Source: Chalciporus piperatus
Lineage: Eukaryota > Basidiomycota > Agaricomycetes > Boletales > Boletaceae
Reading direction: 5' to 3'
Length of the DNA stretch: 64,000 nt
Assembly: GCA_038093975.1 (NCBI GenBank)
Contig: JBBPTG010000062.1
Coordinates: 62,001 to 126,000 of the forward strand
Position numbers and translations under genes: made by a program
Notes under the pieces: generated by a model
The model's database searches: none
What the model was told of the DNA's origin: nothing
The model's input: only the letters and a program-made list of their open reading frames with translations
Part shown: positions 29,758 to 40,049 of the stretch, one piece after another
Layout of the letters: every line of letters starts with the position of its first letter
Numbering within the stretch: position 1 is the first letter of the stretch

Positions 29758-32700
29758 AAGCTGTTCCGAATGGTATCGAATTTCAAGATACCTGCATTAA
29801 AAAGACCATTCTATCGTTTCACTCCCATGGTCGTGATACCATGTACTGGATCAAAGCGCCAACCGTCAAACCACATGCCAAGCCTATCAGCATGGCCGCT
29901 GTGGACTACGACTTGCTACACCGCCGCCTCAGTCATCCCTCGCGTGACGTGCTAAAAGCCGCACGCAAACATCTTAAAGATTTCCCGGACGTTGAAATTC
30001 CGTCCAATCCTCCCATTTGTCCCGGTTGCGAACTCGGCAAACAGCCAAACAGGACGTTTCCTCATACTGAGACGCGCGCAAGCGCTCCATTTGAGTTGAT
30101 TCACTCTGATCTCAAGTCGTTTGAGATAGAATCATACCATAAGTTTAAATACGCGGTCGTATTCTACGATGACTTCACATCGATGTCCTGGCTCGCCCTT
30201 ATCCGCACCAAGGACCAGACCCTTAAAATGGTCAAACAATTCATTGCTTTCGTCCGCAATCAGTACAACGCCAAAGTAAAGGCTTGGAAATCCGATGCCG
30301 GAGGCGAATATACCTCCAAGGCATTCACGGAGTACATGCGCGATGAAGGCATCCGTATTCAACAGTCCGCCCCATACGCACATCAGCAGAACGGGCGCGC
30401 GGAACACTTAATCCGCACATTAATGGACAAAGCACAGGCGATGCGGTTACACGCTTGCCTACCCGATTCTTACTGGGAATTCACGATTAAGCATGCATCC
30501 CACGTGTACAATCGTACACCAATGACTAGGTTGAACTGGAAGACTCCTATGGAGAAACTTACAGGGGAACAATCCTCCGTCTCCCACCTAAGAGTATTCG
30601 GATGTGGTGCATACGTGCATCTTCCCGATGAAACAAGGAAAGGGAAACTACAACCAAAGTCACAATTAATGATTGATCTCGGTGTTGCCCCTGGTAGTGA
30701 GCGCAACTACATTTTTATGCGCCCCAACAACTCCATGCACACATCGGCACATGCCATCTTTGATGAGCATTTGTTTCCTAAGTGTTCCGGTGCACGCCCT
30801 CACAGGCCCGTAAGCCACCCACCCACTGAAACACATCGACACACCGATGATGAAAACGAGTCTTCTGACTCTGACTCCTCTGATGATCAGTCTGATGCGG
30901 TTAAACCCGCTCCTGATCCACAGCCAGCACCAGCACGCCCGGAAACCCCACCGGCACCTGCGCCTGCAGCTCCTGTCACACCGCCATCTGCTCGTCCACC
31001 AGCTGGACCACCTCCCGCTCCACCTCGCCGATCTCAACGTGAACGCCGACCCCCTACTCGTCCTGGGAACGTCTATGGCGAAGATCGTCATCCTTTACAA
31101 CAAATTAAGGACATTGAGAAGAGATCTCGCTGGGAAAAGCTAATTGGACACGGCGAATCATCACGAGAACCGCAGCGTGAACAACCGATCCCAGGTTCAA
31201 TGCCCGACTCTAATCCTTCGGAAGACGAGATCGAACGCATAACCAGGGAAGGGGGAGAGGCATTGATTAACTATCTTTGCTCTCGTGCTTATAATCCGGA
31301 TGAAATGAGTAATCCCAACTATCGCGAATGGAAATTCCGTGATATACTCAAACGTCCTGCCGAGGAACAAAAACTCTGGCGACAAGCCTGCGAAACAGAG
31401 CTTCAGATGCTCAAAGATCGCAAGGTTTACGAGATTGTAGATCGACCAGCTGATCGTAAGATCATTAAAAATCGCTGGGTATTCGACGTCAAGTCTGACG
31501 GTCGTAAACGCGCTCGCCTAGTAGCCAAAGGCTTCTCACAGGTTGAAGGCGTAGACTACGATCAGATCTTCTCCCCAGTCGTACGATACGAAACGGTGCG
31601 GTGTATGCTCGCCCTTTCTACACTTGAGAACTGGTACATCACCGGTCTCGACGTACGATCTGCCTATCTATACGGCAAACTAGAAGAGGAACTCTACATG
31701 GAGTTTCCTGAGGGTTTTACGCCACCCGAATATAAAGGCAAAGTCCTAAGATTACTACGTGCAATATACGGCCTCAAACAAGCAGGATTATCCTGGTGGC
31801 GCACGCTAGACAAGTCTATGGCTGAACTTGGCTTCACAAGGCTCAAGACTGACGCCGGCCTGTTCATATACCGCAATGGAAATGATATCGTCATTGCAAT
31901 CGTCTACGTTGATGACGCCCTCTTCTGTGGACCTAACAAAGCTGTCGTAGACAAGCTAAAGGCCACATTCATGAAGACATGGGAATGTCGAGACCTCGGG
32001 GAACCCAAAGAGTTCCTTGGGATGAAACTTCGTCGAGAAGGTAGAAAACTGCACATTGATCAGTGCAAATACCTCGACAAGGTGCTTGAACGCTTCGGCA
32101 TGACGAATGCTAAAGCTGCACCCACTCCACTTCCTCAGGGTTATTACCCAGAGAAGAACGTTGCCCCCGTTAACTTCGAATTGCGGACGCGCTTTCAAAC
32201 GGTGATTGGCTCGTTATTATACCTGATGTTAGGTACACGCCCAGACATCGCCTACGCAGTTACCCAACTCGCAAGACAATCCGCCAATCCTACTAAGGAG
32301 CACTTGGATAGGGCTCTGTACGTATGTTGATACCTTGTCGGTACTCGACAATACTCCCTTACCTTTAATGGTGCATCTGGCAACGGCATTTATGCCTGTA
32401 CCGACTCTGATTGGGGCCAAGACCCCATCACAAGACACTCGCAGACAGGTTTTTTCCTGAAACTTGCGGATGGTGCTTTCCTTTGGAATTCGCACTTGCA
32501 GAGCTCTACCGCCCTCAACTCTACAGAAGCTGAGTACATGGCTTTGAGCGATTGCACACGACAAGTATCCTGGATACACCACATGCTCTCAGAACTAGGT
32601 TATAAGCTGAAAGCTATACCAGTCTGTGGTGACAACCAAGGATCACTATTCATGGGTGAAAATCCCGTTACCGAGAAGCGTAATAAACACATTCCACTAC

Positions 32701-32864
32701 GGTACTTCTTTATACGTGACGCCGTAATGAAGTGGAAAGAAGTAGAACTATTCTACATCCCTGGAACTGACAATCCAGCGGATATGTTGACAAAGAACCT
32801 CGGACATGTCAAGTTCGAGAAGTTCCGCTCCGAACTCGGTTTGGTGTTCTACACCAGTTGATCT
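29667..32864 (+). pseudogene. pol: Copia Pol (integrase, RT, RNase H) of element I
   Basis: Open from 29667 to a TGA at 32328-32330, then in the same frame to the stop at 32862-32864. GAG-pre-integrase (DLLHRRLSHPSRDVLKA, CPGCELGK), integrase core (LIHSDLKSFEIES, KSDAGGEYTS, QQNGRAEHLIRTL), a Ser/Asp- and Pro-rich linker, RT (VFDVKSDGRKRARLVAKGFS, GLDVRSAYLYGKLEEELY, AIVYVDDALF), RNase H (TDSDWGQDPITRHSQTGFF, LNSTEAEYMALSDCTRQ, RYFFIRDAVM). The TGA stands where CGA (Arg) is expected in ALYVCRYLVG. Only these two lesions separate it from a complete reading frame. Confidence 0.9.
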
Positions 32865-32932
32865 CGCCGATACCTATCGTGCGGAAGTCCTCATTTATGC
32901 TTACGTGTCTCCGTACACTTAGCAAGGGGGAG

Positions 32933-33116
32933 TGTTGAACGTAGCGTACATTCTTAGTATAGAAGGTAGTTACCACGCTTGTTCTATATCACATTCGGAC
33001 TCAGTCGATCTGAGTTCTAATACAACTTGACTTGTAACCACAACGTTCGACGTTACTCATCAACCTCAACACTAGGTAAGCACCAGAAGTAGTTCCTCAC
33101 TGGAACCCTCTCAACA
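32933..33116 (+). repeat. 3' LTR of copia I
   Basis: 184 bp, one visible difference from the 5' LTR, followed at once by GAACG, the second copy of the target duplication. Confidence 0.92.
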
Positions 33117-33335
33117 GAACGGATCCAATTCCGATCGCGGAAACAGTGGAGTTGTCTCCGAATGATACAGGACGTGGTGGATGGAGTGGATGGTACGTGT
33201 GGAACCAGGAACGGTGCGGAACCATGTGGGATGTTGCTCCGGAGTCGATGAGGAGTGAGAAGTCAGCCAGCTTGGGTTCAGACGACAGATAGGCGTGAAC
33301 ACGTTGGATTAGAGACTCAGATACACTCTCCTTAG
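33117..33335 (-). pseudogene. Protease segment of copia H pol
   Basis: Minus-strand frame reading VHAYLSSEPKLADFSLLIDS, then GATSHMVPHRSW: the aspartic-protease DSGAT motif. The frame is -1 relative to gag: gag ends ...DLQKVQT at a TAG near 33336, while the protease frame is closed upstream of about 33390. This leaves a short overlap, so either a programmed -1 shift or a 1-nt mutation; most copias use one frame, so mutation is the simpler view. Its other side is cut by element I. Confidence 0.75.
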
Positions 33336-34295
33336 CTACGTTTGCACTTTCTGGAGGTCCGAAATTTGGTCTGGACGCTCTTCCATCGCATTAGCCTTTT
33401 CCCTTTCCTTTCCCTTTCCCTTTCCTTTCTGTCCAGGTCCTCCGCCTTCGCGAAGCCTCTCGACCCACTTCTTGTAAGCGAAGCAGTTGGACGAGTCATG
33501 TCCATTGGACTGATGGTGCTCACACCAGGCGGAGGAGTTTCCAGGAACTCTTCCGGACACTTTGAGGGCGGAATCAGAAGTTCCGGACGGTTTGAGACGG
33601 GATTCCTCAGATAGAACACGAAGTTCGATGGTGTCGAATGTGAGTTTGTCTTTCTCAACGGTGTTGATGATGGAGGATGTGAACATGGTCCAATCCGGAG
33701 TTTTGGGAAGGGAGTTGAGGAGTGTGAAGGCAAGGAGTTGTGGATCGATGGTGTATTGCATCCCGAGGAGTTGGCGTTGAATGGTCCAGATGGAAGCGAC
33801 GTGCTCAGAGATGGCAGAGGTGCCGTTCCAGGCAGTGGAGAAGAGACTGCGGAATGAATGGAAAGTGTCGGAAATGCTAGGAGTTGCATAGAGCTCCAGG
33901 AGTTTATCCCAGAGTTCCTGAGCAGTCAGGATGTTCTCTGTTTGCATCAGGATAACATCATCCAGGTGGATTTGGATGATTCCGTGTGCTTTCTCATCTC
34001 GTTCCCTCCACTTCCGGATCTCCTCTGCCGTTGGACAAGTGGTAGAAGGGGTGGTGGTCGTAGCAGGAGTAGGAGTGTTTCCGGATGCAGAAGTGGACGG
34101 AGCAACTGCGGGAGTGGCTGTGCTAGAGGTTCCGGAAACTACGGATAGCGAGGGATCCGGATCCGTTCCTAGTACAACGCCTAGAACCTTTTCGCTTCTG
34201 AGGAGGACGGTGATGCGAAGACGCCAGGTGGTGAAGTTTCTGGGTCCCATCAAGTGAGGGACTGTGGAAGTCCGGGTGGTAGTATCCGATGTCAT
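33336..34295 (-). CDS. gag: Copia Gag of element H
   Basis: 319 aa, starting MTSDTTTRTSTVPHLMGPRN. It has the UBN2/copia Gag core (FTTWRLRITVLLRSEKVLG, IIQIHLDDVILMQTENILTA, ELWDKLLELYATPS). A zinc-knuckle-like motif near residue 265 has the spacing C-x2-H-x4-H-x4-C (CEHHQSNGHDSSNC) instead of CCHC. The tail is Lys/Gly-rich (GQKGKGKGKEREKANAMEER). It is open throughout and in sense with pol; leader 34296-34516 lies upstream. Confidence 0.85.
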   Translation of the reverse strand: MTSDTTTRTSTVPHLMGPRNFTTWRLRITVLLRSEKVLGVVLGTDPDPSLSVVSGTSSTATPAVAPSTSASGNTPTPATTTTPSTTCPTAEEIRKWRERDEKAHGIIQIHLDDVILMQTENILTAQELWDKLLELYATPSISDTFHSFRSLFSTAWNGTSAISEHVASIWTIQRQLLGMQYTIDPQLLAFTLLNSLPKTPDWTMFTSSIINTVEKDKLTFDTIELRVLSEESRLKPSGTSDSALKVSGRVPGNSSAWCEHHQSNGHDSSNCFAYKKWVERLREGGGPGQKGKGKGKEREKANAMEERPDQISDLQKVQT

Positions 34296-34516
34296 GATTA
34301 TGATAGGTGACAGATGACAGGTGACAAGACAGTTTGATCGACAGGTGACAGGAGATGGTTCCTATGTTGGAGTGATCTGAGGATGTCTAGAACGGTCCGG
34401 AAACGGGCCGGAAGGGCGCGGGAAAATTGCGCGAAAGTGGATAGAGTCAAGGGACTCGGAGTCTTTGGGCAAGAGGACCGTTTGCTGCTAGTGGGCGCTA
34501 GCCAGGGCTCATAACC

Positions 34517-35052
34517 TGTGAAAACTAAACGAACTCAGCCGATGCCTAAGAGAGGCGGAAACGACTTTATTCACCTAAACAAACTAGGTACAACTCAAAT
34601 AAGTAAAGGAACTAAGTAAAGAAAGTAAATACTCACCTCAGCCGATGCCTAAGAGAGGCGGAAACGACTGAGGCGCTCTGGAAGTGAGACGAGGAGTTTA
34701 AGTAAATGGGTGGAGATGTGTTCGGAACGATCCGACGTGATTCCGGTCCGGAATGACCGATTCCGGGTGCAAAAGGATCAAGGAATGTCAAGGACTTGAC
34801 ATGGATAAGAATAGAAAGGGTGAATGGTGAACAGAGATGTCACGAAAGGGAATAGACAAGTGAATGACATATAGGAGAACATACGAATGTAAAAGGGATC
34901 CGTTCCAATGAATCCGGAGATGTTTCCGTGCATTCCGGACATCGGAAACGTCGGATTAAACACGGAATGCATCCGGAAGTATCCGGAAATGGATAGGGGC
35001 TATCCGGAAGCGGAAAGGAGCGGATAGGCACGGATTGGACTATATTTTGACA
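34517..35052 (-). repeat. 5' LTR of copia H
   Basis: 536 bp, otherwise very similar to the 3' LTR but with one fewer 21-bp unit; followed by GGTAT, the second copy of the target duplication. Confidence 0.92.
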
Positions 35053-35138
35053 GGTATCAGCATCCATACCCCTACCCATACCCTCAGATACCCCTACCCT
35101 CAACCCTCAAGGGTTACCCCTACCCTCGACCTTGCCTA

Positions 35139-35244
35139 AGCAGTGGACGGAGTTGCGGTCTCCTGTGTGTCACGTACACAAACGGTCTTCTTGACCAACT
35201 CTTTAGCCCTAGAGTCCAGGCAGTGTTTTCAAGTCTAATCCAAG
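35139..35244 (-). other. PBS-proximal leader of copy F
   Basis: Continuation of the gypsy leader after the MITE. The PBS motif AGTCTAATCCA (+ strand) is at 35232-35242, two bases from the LTR border. Confidence 0.8.
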
Positions 35245-35698
35245 TGTTATGACTGGGTCACAACACAGCGGGGACCTAAGGCAACACTAAGCCTTGCGAA
35301 GGAATATGCTGAGTACTAAAGCTTAATTGCGGTGAAGCAACAAATGGATTAGACTGGGGTCTGTGATAAGTACAGGGCTACTTATATACTATTGAGAGGT
35401 GTGCACAGACCAACAGCCGAATAAGGAAATTACAAAGGGAAAGATAGATAAGGTAAATGGAACGATGATAAGAAAAGGTACCAGGCACGGATTAGGGTCT
35501 AGGCCATGACATCATTGCTGACTCATCTAGGTCTGGACCTTTGTCACATGACCTGATTATGTAATAGATTATGTAATGCTACAGGGACTACCGGAGCGGA
35601 TAAAGATGAATCCGGCTTGACCCCTAAGTTGTAGACAAAGTCCAGAGTTCGAATACCGTTGTAGGCAAAAGTTTGAAAAGTTTTTAAATACTATAACA
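35245..35698 (-). repeat. 5' LTR of copy F
   Basis: 454 bp of the TGTTATGACTGGG subtype, with TATA box and the AGTCTAATCCA start motif intact. The right flank is CGAGG, inside the hairpin-repeat cluster, so F inserted into that DNA. Confidence 0.88.
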
Positions 35699-36365
35699 CG
35701 AGGTGAGCAGCAGGGGCAGTCGAAGAACAAACCACTCACTTCTTGCAGCGGGCGGGGCTGTTGAGCCCGAGCCTGCTTTGTTCTTCGAGTTTGCGGAGGT
35801 GGGAGGTGGTGGTGGTGGGGCAAAGAGCGAGTGGCTGTGTACGAGGTGAGCAGAAGTGACAGTTGAAGAAAGGACACTCACATCTTACAGCCGGCGGGGC
35901 TGTTGAGCCCGCGTCAGCTGTGTTTGGGTGTCGAGTTGAAGGTGGGAGGTGGTGGTGGGGCAAACAGCCCGAGCGGCTGGGTCTGAGGTGAGTAGCTGGG
36001 TCCGTTGGTGAACACGCACCTGATGAAGCCGGCGGGGCTGTTGAGCCCACGCTGGCCGCGTTTTCATGTCGAGGTGAAGGTGAAGGTGAAGGTGAAGGTG
36101 AATGTGAAGGTGAAGGTGAAGGTGAATGTGAAGGTGAAGGTGAAGGTGAAGGTGAAGGTGAAGGTGAAGGTGAAGGTGAAGGTGAAGGTGAAGGTGAGGT
36201 GGTGGTGGTGGGCAAACAGCCCGAGCGGCTGTTTGTTGCGTTTTTGGGTTGTCGTGTGAGTGTGATGGTGGGAGGTAGACTCGGATGAAGGTGGTGGGTG
36301 AGTGAAAACTCACCTGTCGAAGCCGGCGGGGCTGTTGAGCCCACGCCGGCTGTGTTGTTGTGGTT
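35699..36365. repeat. Hairpin minisatellite, cluster 2
   Basis: Four units of the dispersed hairpin repeat, near 35745, 35886, 36027 and 36324. Here they read GCCGGCGGGGCTGTTGAGCC, the reverse orientation of cluster 1 as judged by the GTTG loop. Each is next to a GGTGAGT/ACTCACC inverted repeat (clear at 36296-36316). Apparent ORFs rich in Ser-Pro or His-Leu are translations of the repeats. Confidence 0.75.
36066..36197. repeat. (GGTGAA)n hexanucleotide array
   Basis: About 21-22 tandem hexamers, mostly GGTGAA with a few GGTGAAT variants, inside a unit of hairpin cluster 2. Translated shadows give Lys-Val or Ser-Pro repeats. Confidence 0.9.
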
Positions 36366-36473
36366 GAGGTAGATAGTTGTAATGTGAGAGACGAAAATGC
36401 TGACGCGGCGAGTTCAACACGGTCACATGATTTGCTCGCGCGGATTTTTGTGAAGTCCAAGCACAAAATGAGG

Positions 36474-36965
36474 CTACACTTTATTAGGATCTCCTACACC
36501 AGATAGCTACTACACTTTTTGTACACTTCTGTACGCTTTTTTGTACACTTTCAACACACACTTTCCTACACTTTAGACTACACTTTTACTACACTTTTTT
36601 GTACATCTTAGCCACACTCAATTTTAGTACACTCTTGACTACACTTTGTACACTTTTTGTACACTTTTGCTACACTAATCTCTATACCTTTACTACACTG
36701 TTGACTACAGTTTTAGTACGCTTTTTTGTACACTTCAGCTACACTCATTTATCCTACACTTTCCCACACTCTTGACTACACTTTTACTACACTTTTTTGT
36801 ACACTTTTGTACACTTTTGTACACTCAATTCTAATACACCTTGCTACACTTCTGAGTACACTTTTACTACACTTTTTTGTACACTTTAGCTACAATTATT
36901 CCTGATACACTTTCCTACATCTAGACTACAGTTTTGGGCACACTTTGAGTACACATTCTTACTAT
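36474..36965. repeat. Degenerate TACACTTTT array
   Basis: About 490 bp of loosely repeated TACACTTTT, GTACACTTTT and CTACACTTT motifs at 9-20 bp spacing, strongly T-rich on the + strand. No ORF. It lies inside the DNA that ends at the CATCAGG-type terminus at 37175. Confidence 0.8.
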
Positions 36966-37175
36966 ACCTTACCTCATGAATTATTATAAAATCTCACCAA
37001 TAACCACAAATCTCACTAATAACCACAATTTTCAAGAAATATAAGAAATAGCAACTAATACAGATGCTGGGAGGGTCAAATATTTATCACAAATATCAAG
37101 AAAATTGTAAAATATGAGAAATTCTGACTTTTATGATAATTTGTGCCAATTATCAGTGGGAGGTTTTTCCTGATG
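36966..37175. mobile_element. End of a CATCAGG-type element (subtype II)
   Basis: AT-rich stretch ending AGGTTTTTCCTGATG at 37175, after which gag of copy G begins. Read inward: CATCAGGAAAAACCTCCCAC. Its inner sequence (AAATATGAGAAAT..., ATTATC) resembles that before the terminus at 733. The opposite end was not found, so the element may include everything back to 35699 or more. Confidence 0.6.
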
Positions 37176-37831
37176 TGCCCGTGCCGGTGGGAGTGAAACG
37201 GGGACCCACATGCAGAACGGGAGGAAGAAGCCGAGATGCGATCAGGGATCGAGGAAGGAGATACGGATAAGAGGAAGAAGGCCTTGGCGCGTGAGCTGGT
37301 GCCTGTCGGACTGGTGCACCTCGCTTGACAACGATACACTCGAATGTACGACCCATCTTTCGATAAGTTTCCACGAGATCGTCGAAGCTTTGCTCATCAG
37401 CGTTGGTGCTGATTTGCGCCTGATAGTAGATTTTGTAGTCTACTGCCTTTTTCAGAATCTCTTTCACATGGGCGTCTGCAATCTCCAATTCATCCTTCAA
37501 CAACACGAATTCTTGTAAGAAAATGTCAATAGGCTTTCCAGCCTGTTTGTACGCTTCTAATTTTCTGAAGCTCTCATGAGCGAGAACATCAATCTGAAAG
37601 TAATTCTTGACAAGTTCTCTGAAAGCATCACAATCGGGCCATGCGTCAACCCCCATGGGACCACATGGTCTGTCCCTTTCTGCCCGTGCCTCTGCTTCCG
37701 TGGGCATGATGAGGGGAGGTGGCGACCGCAATTCTCGGCGCGAGACCTCCTCGATTGTCAACTGTGCAAACCCGGCTGCTTTTCCCTCAAGACATGAGAG
37801 AACCACCAAGCTGTGGACCTTGTTGTTCTTT
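37176..37831 (-). pseudogene. gag: Gag fragment, gypsy family 1 copy G
   Basis: Central Gag of the F-like subtype (LEGKAAGFAQLTIEEVSRRE, QIDVLAHESFRKLEAYKQAG, YQAQISTNADEQSFDD, then the Pro-rich linker to GPRFTPTGT). It is bounded sharply by the CATCAGG-type end on one side and repeat K on the other; neither N terminus nor zinc knuckle remains. Confidence 0.85.
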
Positions 37832-37832
37832 C

Positions 37833-38020
37833 AGGTCCTACCTCATGGAACCTTTGTGTTGGCCATTCCCATTGCCAGGGCACAATGGTACATTGGCTGA
37901 TCCCTACTCTATGTGTACATTCTATTACTAGCTGATCCCTAACCTAGGTAATCATACACCAGTGGCCAATCGTTAGCCGTCCAGTAGAGCACGGCCTAAT
38001 TGGTGATCAGCTGGCCTTGC
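37833..38020. repeat. Dispersed repeat K, copy 2
   Basis: Nearly identical to 5098-5285; abuts the G gag fragment on the left and a copia RNase H scrap on the right. Confidence 0.6.
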
Positions 38021-38252
38021 TGTACGGCCTAATGAGCTGAATGGGCTCTGAATGAAGTGGTACCGCACATCAATGTGCTTGGTGCGCGAATGGTTCGACA
38101 CAGTGGAGGAAAGGCTGATCGCCACAGTGTTTTCTGCATGAACGGGAAAGGCGCCATCCGGAGGAAGACCAAGAGAGCTCAGGAGGGCGCGAAGATTGAG
38201 ACCTTCCTGGATGCATACATCAGCAAGACTGTAAAAAGTCTGAAATGACTGG
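38021..38252 (-). pseudogene. Copia RNase H fragment
   Basis: Minus-strand frame with CIQEGLNLRALLSSLGLPPD, AENTVAISLSSTVSNHSRTK and HIDVRYHFI, the C-terminal copia RNase H signature. About 75 residues remain, cut on both sides. It is not from elements H or I, whose equivalents differ. Confidence 0.75.
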
Positions 38253-38795
38253 AGCTTACTTGTCTGACTGGAGCCAGTCAGACAAGTAAGCCAGTAGCCA
38301 AGTACCCCAGGCATCCAGTAGTCTCAGTCATCCAGTAGTCCAGTAAATCAGTGCTCCAGTAGTATCAGTAGTCTCAGTCATCCAGTCATCCAGTCACCAA
38401 GTCATTTCAGTAGTCCCAGTGGCCCAGTGGCCAAGTGCTCCAGTCACCCAGTCAGTTCAGTGTGGCAATGCTCCAGTTATCCAGTTATCCAGCCATCCAG
38501 TAATATCAGTAACCCAGTAGCCCAGTACTTCAGTAATCCAGTAGCCCAGTAGCCCAGTTGACAAGTGATTCCAGTAATCCAGTGCTCCAGTGCTCCAGTA
38601 GTTCAGTTGGCAAGTGAAGTCAGTGCTGCAGTAGTCAAGTAGTCCAGTAACTCAGTAACCCAGTAATCTAATAATCCAGTTATCTAGTAGCCCAGTTGAC
38701 AAGTGATTCCAGTAGCCTAGTTACTCAGTATGATAGTCAGCCAGTCATACAGTATACCATTGGGCTCAGAAACCTAGTCACTCAGTAATCCAGAA
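38253..38795. repeat. Degenerate CCAGTAGT array
   Basis: About 540 bp of short, diverged tandem motifs around CCAGTA, CCAGTCA and CCCAGTAG with 8-11 bp periodicity, tapering off near 38800. No ORF. Confidence 0.85.
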
Positions 38796-39395
38796 ACTTG
38801 AGTGTTCAAGAAGTCAATTGTCCCAGGAGCCAAGTAACTCCAGTGTTCGAGATCCTGAAGTCAATCTGCAAGGCCAATAGCCAGAGATTTAATAGAGTTA
38901 GTTTCAGAAATATATATATATGTATATCTAATACAATGTATTTACAGGTGGCAAGAGGGCTCGAGAGGTACCAAGGTTTACAAAGATGGCAACTAGACTT
39001 ATGAGCTCAAAACTGTTACCCTCAGCCTCGGCCCATTCAACTCCGAGTCCTCATAAGCGACAGTGAGCACACAAAGACAGCGAGTGGCAAACTCCTCGAA
39101 GTTGGCTTCCTGTTCGTCCTCGATCTCGTCAGTCTTATTGCATGTGCAGAGCTCGATGATGATACCATACCCTTGGTGATAGACAGGACAGTAGGTAGGA
39201 ATGATAGATGTGTCAATGGTGAGTGGTAGTGAGAGTACTGGTCCGTTCATCAGGTTGAGGGAGTGGAAGTCAAGTCGAGGGTAAGAAGACGAGGGGCCAG
39301 GCACTGGGGGAGAGATGATGAGCAAGAGAGTGGTGGATGAGATAATGGGATGGTGGTAATTCCTGATGCTTACAGAATGAAACGGCGACAGGGAA
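38796..39395. other. Unassigned stretch, no gene seen
   Basis: Contains a short (TA)n run at 38911-38925. A minus ORF from 39622 to 38999 has low-complexity, unfamiliar composition and runs across the edge of a hAT-like element, so I do not call it. Confidence 0.4.
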
Positions 39396-39735
39396 TAGTG
39401 ATTCAAAGTCCGGTTGCAGGACCACAAAAAGACCGGCAACCAAACTGAACCGACATCGATTGCAACCGGACTGCGGTTGCCGGTTGCCAGATTTGCTGGT
39501 ATGTATCGGTCCGGTTGCCATGAAATTTTGAAAAATAATAGACCGGTCCAAGACTGGTTGCAACCGGTTGCATAATGAACCAGTCGTAGGTAGTCATTAG
39601 ACCAATTTTCACGCAGATGCACTCCTGGCGCATCTGCGCATAACTTGTATTTCTACATTTTGTGATGTTTTCCCTCATTTTAAAATGTTTTAATAATTAT
39701 TGTTATCGTTTTCCCACGCATATGCGCCCTGGGTG
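39396..39735. mobile_element. hAT-like TAGTGTTT element, truncated copy
   Basis: Begins TAGTGATTCAAAGTCCGGTTG and follows the element at 42464 for about 340 bp, including the GCAGATGC...GCATCTGC inverted repeat (about 39615-39640). It stops near 39720-39740, where copia gag sequence starts. Full of CCGGTTGCAACCGG-like palindromes. Confidence 0.75.
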
Positions 39736-39740
39736 CATTC

Positions 39741-40049
39741 TCATCATCAGCCAGAGCCCAGTCGTTGGAAGACCACGAAGCAGGGAATAGATCGCGTCCG
39801 CGTCAGACTGTCGAACCCCCATCCGCGCCAACTTCTCGTTGGCTGAGATGTGTGCTGCCACATACTTCTCTGCATCTGTGGCACCCTTCATTTTCAGATT
39901 CTCGATTTGATTGCGAACACTGAACTGCATGGAGATGTCGTTGCGCTCGAAAAGGCTAGAGAGCAACCCCCAAACCTCCCTCGCGGTGATTGAGACATCG
40001 TCGGGAACCAAGGAGAGCCCGGTGGACTGTGGTGCTGAGCTTGCAAAAA
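39741..40049 (-). pseudogene. Copia Gag fragment
   Basis: Minus strand, about 95 residues: AREVWGLLSSLFERNDISMQ, NQIENLKMKGATDAEKYVA, LRGLPTTGLW, a UBN2-type Gag core. It is bounded by the truncated hAT-like element and a CATTAGG-like terminus at about 40053. It could derive from the same copia family as the scrap at 38021. Confidence 0.7.

Larger units (their letters stand above)
27425..33116 (+). mobile_element. Ty1/copia element I
   Basis: 5692 bp, plus strand, with 184-bp LTRs that differ at a single visible site and a perfect GAACG duplication (27420-27424, 33117-33121). PBS GGTTATGAGCCCTGAA begins at 27609; polypurine tract AGCAAGGGGGAG ends at 32932. It is inserted in the coding region of copia H, so it is the youngest layer of this nest. 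One frameshift and one stop codon interrupt an otherwise complete gag-pol. Confidence 0.93.
23500..35052 (-). mobile_element. Ty1/copia element H (decayed, hosts element I)
   Basis: Minus-strand copia with LTRs 23500-24056 (3') and 34517-35052 (5'), and a perfect GGTAT duplication (23495-23499, 35053-35057). PBS after the 5' LTR reads GGTTATGAGCCCTGG. Gag 34295-33336, then protease, integrase, RT, RNase H. Element I (27425-33116) is inserted between protease and the integrase region. Frameshifts and two stop codons inactivate it. Confidence 0.92.
23267..35138. mobile_element. hAT-like MITE, split by copia H
   Basis: Two pieces, 23267-23499 and 35053-35138, make an element of about 314 bp. 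Terminal inverted repeats: left TAGGCATGATCGAGGGTAAC, right (inverted) TAGGCAAGGTCGAGGGTAGG. A perfect 8-bp target duplication AGCAGTGG flanks it (23259-23266, 35139-35146). The 8-bp duplication and TAGG start fit the hAT superfamily. The interior is rich in GGGTA/TACCC runs, and the two halves are largely inverted copies, so it may fold into a long hairpin. No coding capacity. Confidence 0.85.
18538..35698 (-). mobile_element. Gypsy family 1, copy F (nested host element)
   Basis: Minus-strand remnant running from the 5' LTR at 35245-35698 through leader (35139-35244 and 22657-23266), gag (21276-22656) and pol (18538-21279). Later insertions split it: the hAT-like MITE with copia H and I inside, a family-2 solo LTR, a 29-bp CATCAGG stub, and a CATCAGG-type end that removes the integrase half of pol. 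It is the oldest layer of this nest. Confidence 0.85.

Noticed and set aside
33336..33390. Programmed -1 frameshift between gag and pol of copia H
   Set aside because: No clear slippery heptamer plus structure was seen and the element carries other lesions, so a 1-nt mutation is the simpler reading.
35885..36466. Minus ORFs rich in Ser-Pro or His-Leu, and the Lys-Val plus ORF
   Set aside because: They are translations of the (GGTGAA)n array and hairpin minisatellite; open frames follow from the 6-bp period.
36474..38795. Regular-looking short repeats as a CRISPR array
   Set aside because: Units are 8-20 bp, degenerate, without constant-length spacers, and the context is eukaryotic.
38999..39622. 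207-codon minus ORF
   Set aside because: It crosses the boundary of the truncated hAT-like element, has no recognisable motif and no intron-exon logic; likely chance.
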